DNA of 64,000 nt. Source: Aricia agestis. Taxonomy: Eukaryota > Arthropoda > Insecta > Lepidoptera > Lycaenidae. This document shows, in pieces, positions 35,201 to 47,200 of the stretch. The stretch covers positions 18,521,980 to 18,585,979 of the forward strand of contig NC_056407.1 in assembly GCF_905147365.1 (NCBI RefSeq), given 5' to 3'. Under the pieces are notes generated by a model. That model saw only the letters and a program-made list of their open reading frames with translations, had not been told where the DNA came from and ran no database searches. Every line of letters begins with the position of its first letter. The first letter of the stretch is position 1. A program made the translations under genes and the position numbers.

Positions 35201-38200
35201 TGTGGGCTTGGGCGTTTATGGGCGCATATCTCTGTAGATGGGATAATGCACCCGAGCATTTTACTAATTTCTTGAGCACATTATTTTTAGAGAAATACGG
35301 CCACGGACCGAGCTTTTCTTTGTCACATGTCCATCTTTATTCTTTACGCTATATTATGGAAAAAAGATATTGCTTTGTCCGTCTTTATGCTATATGGTCA
35401 AATTATGAAAGTTACATAATATGTATGAAAATGATTCGCGAAAAATATCAATGACATAGTTTCACTATACTTATTGATAAATAATCATACTAGCGTAGAA
35501 ACATGACGTTATCGCATTACTCCCATTTTATCGTATCACTTTGAAAACCATAATTAGAATTGCCTATGTAAACAAGTAGATAGTGAACGTAAATAATAAT
35601 AAAATATTAAACTATAATTAACACCGGTATTTATGTCATGGTATGGGCATCACTTGCGACCGCAGGCAACAAAAAGCCTCTAGTTGTTTTGTCCGGGTTT
35701 TCTCGGAAAACTATATTTCGTGCCGGCTCACGCCTTGACCTTTTAATTTAATATCTATGACGTTGTATTAGGATTTTTTGTAGCTTCGTTTGTAGATGGT
35801 TAAGCGCCGGGACATATTGGGTGTTTATGGGAGTTTGTCTATTTATACAACGTAGGCCTGTAGTAATTATAGAGCGCGGCTCTTGACTCGGAGATCGTGG
35901 GTTCGATTCCCGCGTTGGAAACATGTTATTTCCAAGTTTGGTTAGGACAATGCAGGCTGATCACCTGATTGTCTGACAAGTAAGATAATCCATGCGTCGG
36001 ATGGGCATGTAAAAAGTCGGTCCTGCGCCTGATCTCTCACCGGTCGTGTTGGTCGTCCGTCCCACTGGGTCATGAGAGTAAAAGGAATAGAGTGCTCTTG
36101 TGTACTGCGCACACACTTGGGCACTATAAAATTACTCCTGCGTAGCTAGCCTGGTTTCAATGAAACCGGCCATTGTCACTGAAACCGGCGTGGGAGCTAT
36201 TATAGGCCTGTAGCCCGGGATAAAACTTTAGGGTGTGTATGTGTCCCTTGTAAAGAGTTCTAAAGGAAGTAGTGCTAATAGAGTTGATTTTCACTTCTAA
36301 AAAAGTTAATCTTTCAACCTGCGGTGTTACTTTCAAAGTGAACTCTAAGCGACGGACATATGCACACTCTAATCTCTAAAGTATTATATTATCAGTATCA
36401 CTTAGGTTTGTTACATCCTGTATAGATGGGGAAGATTTGGTAATTTATGGGCATTTTGCTCATAACTAGTGGCGGCCTAATCCATTGCGAGGCCCTTTGC
36501 CTTATGAAAAAATCCCTTGCGAGGCCTTCGTAAGAGCGAGGCCCCGGGCGATTGCCCTGTTCGTCACCTCCCAGGGCCGCCACTGCTCACAACCATAATC
36601 GTTTCAGATTTGTGGAGTTGACGGCGTACCTGAACATGATATGGTCGGCGCCGCTACAGATTGCCCTAGCGCTGTACTTCCTGTGGGGTATTCTAGGCCC
36701 CTCGGTGCTTGCGGGGTTGGCGGTGATGATAGTGCTAATCCCGGTCAACGGGCTGATCGCCAACAGGGTTAAAACCCTCCAGATCAGACAGATGAAGTAC
36801 AAAGACGAGAGGGTTAAGCTCATGAACGAAGTGTTGAATGGAATTAAGGTGAGATTCATGTTTTTAGGATCTCTACTAAAGAAGTATTAAAGTAAGCATT
36901 AACGGCCGCTTCACTCTCTTTTTCTCGAAACTTATCTTACATTTGGTAGAAAAATATCTTGTTATTGTAATGACAAATTACAGAATACATATAACAACAC
37001 CTTGCATATAGGCGCCTAAAGTAATCACAATTATTATCATCAACATACACAAAACCGTGAATAAATAAATTTTGTTCGCTTCTATTTACTATCATTCGGT
37101 GAATATTTGCCCTTGTCTCTTGTTGTTTATAACGTTTGTGATTACACTGTTAATTCGTTTTTAAATGTTGAATACTACTGGTATCATTTATAGGGTTCCC
37201 TACCAAAAAGGTAAAAACGGGGGTCCCGTTTTACTATTACTGAGACTTCGATGTCTGTCCGTCCGTCCGTCCGTCCGTCCGTCGCGTATGTCTGTCTCCA
37301 GGCTGTATCTCAAGAATTTACTTTTGAAATTATCTCAGATTGTGTATGTATATCTGTTGCCGCTATACCAACAAATACTAATAATCGGCCAAGTGCGAGT
37401 CGGACTCGCGCACTTAGGGTTCCGTACCATTATAGAGCAAAATTAGGTCAAAAATTATGTTTTTTTTCTTTCCTCTATATTGGTACGGAACCAATCGCGC
37501 GCGAGTCCGACTCGCACTTGGCCGATTATTTGGTCTATTTTTGTTCTATATTGGTACGGAACCGTTCGTGCGCGAGTCCGACTCGCACTTGACCAATTTT
37601 TTAATCTATTAAATCAGATTTGTAAATATTGAGCAATAATATTTTAGAGATTAGATTACGTTCTTTGAAGTGAAAACTTTTTTAACTCGTTTCTTTAACT
37701 CGTGGGAATTTTTGGTATATTGAATGTGATATATAATATTTATAGTATGTCCATGGGCGTACCCATGTAGGGGCAGGTGGGGGGGAGGGGGCAGCTCCCT
37801 AAGAAGATAAATTAACGTCAATTTTCCTGACAAGTGGGAATTAAAAACGTGTTACCTACTCTGCGCAAAATGAAGTGTTGGAAACAAAATATATTTTCAG
37901 TCAGATTAATAAAAGTCAATATATCATCAAACTTAGGTTACTTTTACTGACACCGATGTTGTATGGCGCGCTATAAGCTTAGAGTTTGTCCAAAATATTC
38001 CCGTTTCATGTTAGACGAGCTCTACCTGTGTGATATTGTTTTCACTTCTTTCGGAACTATCCAAGTGCTACTGTTTTTAATAACGGCTATCTTCCAAACC
38101 ACGAAGCCAGTTAGAAAAGCTCATAATATTAAGGCGAGAATAACCCCCAATTTGTTATTCCGTGACTCCCGGTTTACCTAGTTCTAATATGATAACGAAG

Positions 38201-41200
38201 TGTTAAAAAATATGAGATATAAAGCACAATATTTAAAATACCTTAAACCATAAACATTTTAATAAAACGTTATACTTTGGCTGTAATTAATTTACAAACT
38301 CACCTCCTAAAAAAATCTATTTCATCGAAATATAAGTATTAACTAGGATAATTATACATTTTATTTGAATAAATTGTTAGTAAATCTATATTAAAATCTC
38401 TTTAACCGAACAATTTTGTTTCTTAATATTTATTTCCAAAGATATTTAAAAAAAACATGAAAAATAGAGAAGATCCGCCCGAGTAGTTACAGTTTTATGC
38501 TAAGCTAAAATGAATCTTATTGCTATGCGTATACGCTTGGTCTTTGGTTGTGTGCAAGGTTATCGTTTTTGATTGAGATTAATCCCCGCCTTAAATGTCA
38601 ACATGTGTGTACTGTGTATAAAAGGGTTCCCTTGAACATTTTTAATACTATCAAGCAAATTTTTGTGTGTACAGTGTAGCTTCATTTTGATAAGACGAAC
38701 AACATTTTTATCTGCGAAAAATCTCGAAAGTGGCAGCTAACAGAGATAGAAAGGATTTCATACTTTGATTTGATGGTTCTAAAATATGGATTGTTCTATT
38801 TGTAGGACAATGTTACTCTTAAATTATATAACTATTAACCTACCAATATAAAAAAAATCAGCTGGTTAGGGTTCCGTTTTAGGGCTCCGTAATCAACCAA
38901 GTTTTGTTAATTACAGAACCCTAAAACGGACTCCTAATCAGCAGATTTTTTGTATATTGTTCGTTGTTGAAAATCTTCATTTTTAGGTATTAAAAATGTA
39001 CGCCTGGGAGCCGAGTTTTGAGGACCAAATACTAAAAATAAGAAATAAGGAGATGAATGTACTGAAACAGACCGCCTACCTCAACTCTGCGACGTCCTTT
39101 ATTTGGTCTTGTGCGCCCTTCCTGGTGAGTATATAGACATACATGATACACATAGTAAAACCCTGCTATTGTCCATTGATAATGGTCGTTTCTATATTAT
39201 AATCTGTGTATGGTTTTTGAAAAAAAGATTAATTTACATGTAGAACAACCATACCCGGAAGATGGATATGGTATGATTGTTCTCTAGTTTTGTTAATGTA
39301 TTCTCTACTTAGTTTGTATAGAAAATGATCTAATTTTTGTAAGCAGGGTGACTTAATCACTAACTGATCAAACCCCTTTAATAATATTAAATTAAAAAAT
39401 ATATGTACTGATCATACGTGATAGCCAAGGACGAATGGAGAGCATACCTCTTATATCCAGGGAAAACGACCATATACGAAAGACATGGTAGTACTATACA
39501 TGTTTTCGACCGACTCGTTGTCAAAAATCTAATGCGCCAAACATTTTGCCAGAATTTTGAGGCAAAAAAAAGCCAAACTAGGACAGATAAAGGAACAAAG
39601 CGACATACGCTGAGCAAACATTGCCAATGGTTATGTATGTGTAATGTATATGATTTGTGTAGGGAGCAACGGCCTCGTTTTATCACTCGGACTAAACAGA
39701 ATATAAGTTCAGAACTTATAGAAAACGTGACTATCGATCATATGATTTGAATAATTAAAATTAATGATCAATTAGCGTTGAATGGCCCTTGAGTGTGTGA
39801 CGTCATAACGTAATTGCGGTGACGTCACCGCGCTGTCATAGTGACACAGCAGGCAGCAGCACGATGGGCACTGATAATGGATACTTCAGGAAAATAACAT
39901 TGTGATTGTAGCAATTCACAGTTACTTATTTGTAATTGTGGAGCAAAATATATCTAAAAATAAATAATAATATACAGTTTATCATTATTGAAACAAATAT
40001 TATGTTTGTCATTAATGAACTATCAACCAATGGAGCTATTTGTATGAGAACAAATTTCGCTCAGTTACAACTACGCTCAGAACGACAATTCTCGTATTTC
40101 ATTAAGATTTTCAATTGATTATAAATAAATTATTTTGAGATTTTCTTAAAGTTCTGTTTCTTATACACACAGTTTTTGAGAACTAACCGAAACATATTGG
40201 CAATATTAATTCGGTTAGTGCTCTATTTATTATTTCAATTATTATTATGCTTTATGATAGTAATTTAGTCGATTACGGTTAATAGAATCAGGCGTTACTT
40301 TACGGAAATACATAGCTTAAAATTTAGTATGTTATTAATTATTATTCTTAGCAATATTCCGCGAAATATATATATTTCGATTGCGGTTAGCAATATGATA
40401 CAGCAATAATAGTGCGGTACGGTACATAATGATGTTGCCATTAATTTAAATTGTGGTTACCTTGTAAACAATCCTTCAAGTACTTTGTAAGTTCAATTTT
40501 TATACTACTATCATAACTTTTTAGTTTAAAAAATGTATTTCTATTTAGTTACTGTGCTGAAGAGCAGCGATTATGAAACGTTTTTGTCGCGGAAACCGTT
40601 TAAAAGTGATATTTTTGACATACCCTAAAAAAAGTCTTTGAATTATGTCTCTATACTGGTGTCTGATGTCATTTTCAAAGACAATTTATGTATCGCTCTT
40701 GGAGCCCTTTGCGAAACTCCAGGGCTGCGCGGATCACACTTTGAAAATGGCTGCTGTAGAGAATACGAAAGACTGTGAAGCTTAAAATATGGATAATCGT
40801 CCTGAGCAAGACTGGTAACGCTAGTGTTGCAATTATATCAGTGACAGTAAACTCTCCTAAAGCCGTATGTTTCTATGTCATAAAAAATTAAATAATCTAA
40901 AACTTGGTTACTAACCGTGACCTTTAATTACATCCATCCGTTAGGCGACATTAAAATACCGTTAATGACATTCATATAATTATTACATCAAATATTTTAA
41001 TTACATCAAAGATTATAATAATGATGAAAATAAGCTACCAAAAATAATTCTGAATACTTATGAAATTTTAATAGTAGATTTTAGGAAGCCATATTATTAT
41101 TAACATTAAGGCAATATTTTAAGACCATTATATCAATAAATTATCATTTTTGTAAAGATCAACCAATAACCAACATTTATTTCAAGCCTGACCTTAAGAA

Positions 41201-44200
41201 AATCACACTGATCTACTAAAATACATTCAAAAGATAGCGACTGATAAAAGATTTTGTAGTTATCATTATCTTATGATGTCACACGCATCTGTTACTCAAA
41301 TATGATATGTGTAATGTGTATGTATTGCTTACTGTTGTGTAATACTTTGAATTTTGATACTTCTTTACATAGTAATAAAAAGCTAGTAAATGTGATACAC
41401 TGACTGTGAAACAATATTAGAATGTGAAAATAAGGATAATGATGTAGGGGAATCCCAAGTACCTATGAAAATTCTCTTCAATTGCTACTAATATGTTATA
41501 TGCAGCACACATGTATGCATTATACCAAAGTCGGTACACTAGAAACGTGTATATTTCCATATACACGTTTCTAGTGTACCGACCGATAAATTATGATCCA
41601 TAAATAATAATTATTATTTGAATTTTGAATAATTAAATCAGATCATATTATAATTACTAGAGATCGCCCAATGGTCGAAATTCGACCTTAATTTCAACGA
41701 CATTAGGTTTTGATTTTATCTTTTTTTTTTCAACTCTTGTCTCTGGGACTCAGCTGATCTCAGACTGGCCGTGTAAGCATTGTCTAGTATCTTAGATTCA
41801 ATAAAAAAACTATAATTCATTTTCAATTTGTCAACTTGTTGTCAACAGACTTCAAACATAAATAAAAGAATATAATTCGTACGTATAGTCGTGTCACTCA
41901 AAAATCTGTCATTTCTCATGTGTGTGTGTTGTAGTGTGTGTAATGTTTTATTTGTTAAAAAAATGTATGATAAAAGCATAATTTCAAAATAATATTAGTT
42001 CGATGCACTCCTTCACCATATAAACTATAACTGTGCAAAGTTTCATGCACCTACGTTTCCCCATTTTTCGTAAAAAGGGTTACAAAGTCTTTCGTTCGCG
42101 TATTAATATTATGATAACTTTCTATGAAGAGTTACTATAGAGAATTAATGCAGATGTTTCTTTCAGAAATAATAGTACATACAAAGTCTTAAACAAATTT
42201 TATATTTATCAGTGTATCGTATCAGTCATCATATTTATTGCAATCAATGTTGTAATCCGCACGCGGTGGTATTAAGATTATTCAATAATTGTTTCCTAAT
42301 AGGCTTAAACCAATAACACAAACAAGTTGATAAGATTAAATTCATTCATATATTTTTTAGCATAATTAGGTTTTTGTTAACTTTTTAGTACACAACGACA
42401 AGAATACGATATATTACTGTAAAGTTTTCAGGTAGAGACATCAGCATAGACAGTAAACAAAGAGTTTTCTTCAACGTTTGACAACGTTTTTGTCAATATT
42501 CTGTATAACATGACGTGTGCTACATGTCGGATTCTAGTAGGACTATTTACTGTGTCTCTGTGCTAGTAGCACCCTCTCCTCCGACCTCTGCATATGATTA
42601 GGGCCTGTTTTACCACTTCCTAATAAAATGCTGGATACTTTTTTGACAGATGCTCCATACTCTATCTGTCAAATAAGTTGTGGATAGCCTATCCGACACT
42701 TATCAGGAACTGGTGAAACAATAGATTCAAAGAAAATAATAATTATCTATCAATTATATAAAATTGATATCGGAATCTCCCAAACCTTATGAGTCAGGCC
42801 CTTAATATTATGCAACATGTTTCCTTTTTCCGCACATTTCGAAATTTATCTAGAACTGATAACTGATATGTGTTGTCAGATGATTTGTTATCGAACCTCA
42901 TACACAGGCAAGGACACCTACAAGTGAACGAAATTACGCCAGTAATGCTGGCTGATACATTTTGACAGAAAGAATATCATTTTAATCTTAACTTTGCTGT
43001 TTTTGCTGAGAAATGTAATGACTTTGTTTTAATTAACTTCATAAATTTTCTGATAAACTCTTCATTGAACAAAAGTTAATCATTAAAAATTAAAATATGT
43101 CTTGTACCTTACTTTTAACAGAATCTTTAATGAAATTACCCTAAGGCCTAAGCTATAATTTATTATGTAATCTTGAAATAGGTACTGTTATGAATTATGA
43201 TAGAAACACGTTGTTGCCCTTGAGGCACGAGCTAGCCGGAGATGAGTTTTTGTCGATGTTTTGTAATAACTAATAACAGAAATAAAAATTATCATCATTT
43301 TCCTCCTAGACGATCAATAATATGTTCAATATTATAGTAAAGCTACAACATCATCTATACAGTATACTATACAAGATGTGTAGAGTTGAGTATAGAGTAT
43401 GTACCGTCGAGGAAATTGATTCCTAAGCAGTTGACGGACCTACGTCATGTTGTCGGCTAGTCATTTCAATGTTAGCTGTGATCGGTCGGATGGGTTTGAC
43501 ATAACGCGACCAAATTACTTAGGTCCGCCACCTGCCTAGGAATCAACTTCTCTGATAGTACTTAAAGCTAATATCTTCCGACCGGACTAATTCTGGCTTA
43601 GACGTATTTGTGCGGTGGTTCTTATAGTCAGGCAGGTGCCCAAAATGTCGGTAGAAGTATTTTGGCGAACTCAAAAAACTTCGCTAGGACGATTTAGGGT
43701 CGTGGCTCGTCCGCCACAAGATACATACGTAAAGCTACTGAGGGGAAAAGTATAGACAATTCTTATAGCTACAGAATGTACCTACTGTCCTACTTTTTTT
43801 TACGATACAAGTCGCAATATCTATGTAAATATAGGTTCATTCATGCTTTAGGATCTAATTTCGTTAATCGTGGGAACGTAGCGTTCTCATACTTTACTAC
43901 AAATTACCCTCGTACAGGGGCAATTTACATGAAAATGTAGCTGCAGTATGGGGGCAGCACTTTAGCTATTCAAAAAGCATAATAAATGGGTTTTTGTACA
44001 ACAAATTGGTTGATTGTATTTGTATCATCTGGCGAAGAATAGACGAGCTGCAATAGCAATACCTTGACCACATTGCTATACTGTGCCTTGACGACTATTG
44101 GAGTGCATCGGTCATTGTGACTACAAGGCCTCATACAGATTACAGATTAATAATATTTTATTTATTTTATTATACAATAATTTATGTTCACACAAAATGA

Positions 44201-47200
44201 AGTTAGAAAACCAGCTTAAAACTAAAAATGTGTTTTTAGTTTTGTAAAAAAAAATAATTACTTTTTAAACTTGTTTGGCGGGTTTTTTTTTTAATTTCTT
44301 AATTTAATTTTATGCTTTTCTTTAGTTTTTGTTTAGTTTAATTAGGTGTTACTGCAATCATCCTTGGATTTAAATAATGAAATAAAACAATTGCTTATTA
44401 TATATCTATGAGAACATTTGCACATTCATTGGCAAATACAGAGGTCAATGCCTTGTTTATATAACCAGAAATATAAATTAAAACAATTAATATTCAGATT
44501 GTGTAAGAGAATATCTTTAATATTGAATAAGAAATAATATTCAAAGATTGAAAGACTATGTAATGTACTATCAAAAACGAATTAGTAGTGTACATTTATA
44601 ATACAAACTAAAAAGTTAGTGCCTTATGCAGGCGTTTGCCTTAAGAATTGTAACATAATAATTGTAATTAACACAACAATAATTTTATTATGTTGTAATA
44701 TGATACAAAGGACTGGAGGGAGCTAATATTTTTGATTTTTTTAAGGTGATATTTTTAACTTTCTTCACGTATGTGATTAGCGACCCGGAGAACAATATTC
44801 TGACACCGGAGCGGATATTCGTGTCGATGTCCCTGTTCTATATAATGCACATGCCGCTAGGCTTGCTACCGCTCATCGTGGTCTCAATTATCGAGGTAGA
44901 ATACGAGGCGGATACCGAATATGGCTGGATGCGGTACTTCACACTAACAAAACGACACGGCTAGAACATCAGCCGCATTTCAAGTGAACCCGACCGCTCG
45001 CTGATCGAAATGTGAAGGAGGTTTACTAGAATTGCCCATTTACAACGGCTGCAATGCACTCCAAACCAGATAAAACAGTTAAATTGGGGTTTTGAGTATT
45101 TTGGAGTGCAAATATTATACCATTAGCATGAACGGCTGCACCAATATATACGCCTTTGTTACGATACATAGAATCTCCTTTAATTTCGAGTCAGCGACCG
45201 GTTGGCAGAACACTAAAATCAGTCTATCGGCGCTTGTGGTACTAGGTCGAGCTTAAACTTCGGCCCTATTACCAGAGATGACTCACTCGACGTTTCGGAT
45301 TTATGTGCATATTAATATCCTTCATTTACATAATACTATTTATGTGTATCGTTAAACAGAAAAAATTATACTCAAATATTTTAATTGCTATGTACGGAAT
45401 CTAAAGAACGTCATTGAATCATCAAAGGCCAAAGTTGACCGTTCCCACCAAGGTGACTGCCATTATATTTGGACGTTAAACCTCAATACAATAATTACAT
45501 AATAATTGTAGGCCCAAACAAAAAATAAAATAAAACCACAAATAGAAATATTATATACTCTACTTTTAAACTGCGAATCAAAACTGATATGAAAATGTTT
45601 AACTTTGCATACACTATAAAAATGATGCGTGCATATAATACACTAAAGATAAGAAAGTAACCTATTTAGAATCTATTATGAGTTATGTCGGAGTGAAATA
45701 TAAAATGATTAATATATAACTTTAATAGCCTGCAGCGCCCTCTAGTGTTGCGAGAAGCGAAATGACCACTCGAATCCTAGAGGGACAATAAAATCTCTCA
45801 ACAGGCTACCCGTCTCTTTCCCCCAAGTCCAAAAATATAATGGCAGATTGAATAAGCTAATTTAAGGTTTTGTGACACGGTATAGGTGTCGCTGATGTCA
45901 TTTGGGTGCTTTGTACTAGTAAACGATAAGGAGGTACTGGACTCGGAGAAGGCTTTCGTAGCGCTGTCTCTCTTCAACATACTGCGTTTCCCATTATCCA
46001 TGCTGCCTAACGTCATATCGAACGTGGTCCAGGTAAGAGACTCGAGTGATCCACACCGTGGGGACCAGAGACAAGGATGATTTAAAAAATAAGTGACCAT
46101 AAAATCATTATAAAAGTAGTCCTTTCAGAAATAAGTGTTATAGATGCCTGGTTTCTGGGGCTAATTTTTTGGTAGTGTGGGTATTCAATAGCTTATTTGA
46201 TTAGCTATTGCAATTATTGTGTCAGCAAAAGAGACATTAAATAGATAAACTACTGATAAATTCACCTTGAAACCAGGCATATCCTTTCGGCTAAATAACT
46301 GCGTATCTCCTCTTTTGTTTATGGACACTTTGATATTTCAAGAAGGTTGACATCCTTGTCTCTAGTCTCCATGTACCACACGTTAACACACAAGTCACAA
46401 CATGCCACAGCCCACATCATACCTAACACTTTCCTTTCAATTAATATTGCATGAACGGTGATTGATTTTAACCTTTACCGGCCGAGTCTCACTCTTTTGA
46501 TAAAGGAGTAACTGCTAACAATAACCTTCTTAATGTTAAATTACAGTAAAATCATTTTTTCCAAATTAAAGGACAAAACTTGAGACTCCAGTCCAGTAAA
46601 GTGTTGAAAATAAATCCTAAGAAGTCTGCCCAGAACTCACCTTGACCGCAGTTTCTTAACAATAATATTATATTATCATTTAACCAGTTAAACTTTCTAG
46701 CTTAATATTTCTGGCCAGGCTTTAAATAACAATTAATTTTGCACCAAAATTTTTACTTGACAAATTATGATTAGTATTGCACTTTGTTTTGTTTTCTTTT
46801 TGCCCCTACAAAATTTTATTTTATCTTTTAATTCAGAATTTGCTTAAATGTAAAAAATGTATTTTTGTTTCGATAAATTGCAATATTAACAGTAAAAGTC
46901 ACCACAATCAAAAATACTTAACTCAGTAACAATATTGATTTAGGTTAATCCAATTTTGTTTTCAACTTAGTACAAAAGTGTTTTGTTTTGTAGACGTCAG
47001 TGGGTATAAAGAGATTAAACAAATTTATGAACAGCGAGGAACTTGACCTGAGCGACGTGGAACACGATCGCAATGAAAGTGAGTAACATTGTAATTATAA
47101 TGAAAATGTTATAACTAATAAAGGTGCCCATACACGGGACAATTTGTCGTTTCGATCGATCGTCAAGAAAATTGTCCAATCGATCTTTTGAACGTAAAAT

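Larger units (their letters stand above)
39125..44745 (+). other. MRP intron 8 (5.6 kb) before the alternative exon pair
   Basis: AT-rich. Two CRE-like TGACGTCA/TGACGTCAC words lie at 39796 and 39822. A perfect 25-bp hairpin is at 41530-41583, a Helitron-like copy at 41657-42112 and a MITE at 43401-43561. No third copy of exon 9 was recognised, though a diverged one cannot be excluded by eye. Confidence 0.6.

Noticed and set aside
35137..35454. 105-codon open frame in MRP intron 6
   Set aside because: Begins inside a hAT/MITE end and matches no known domain.
44746..44895. Exon 9a as a decayed duplicate
   Set aside because: No stop or frameshift, correct phase at both ends, usable GT/AG sites and a conserved membrane-segment pattern; treated as a real alternative exon.
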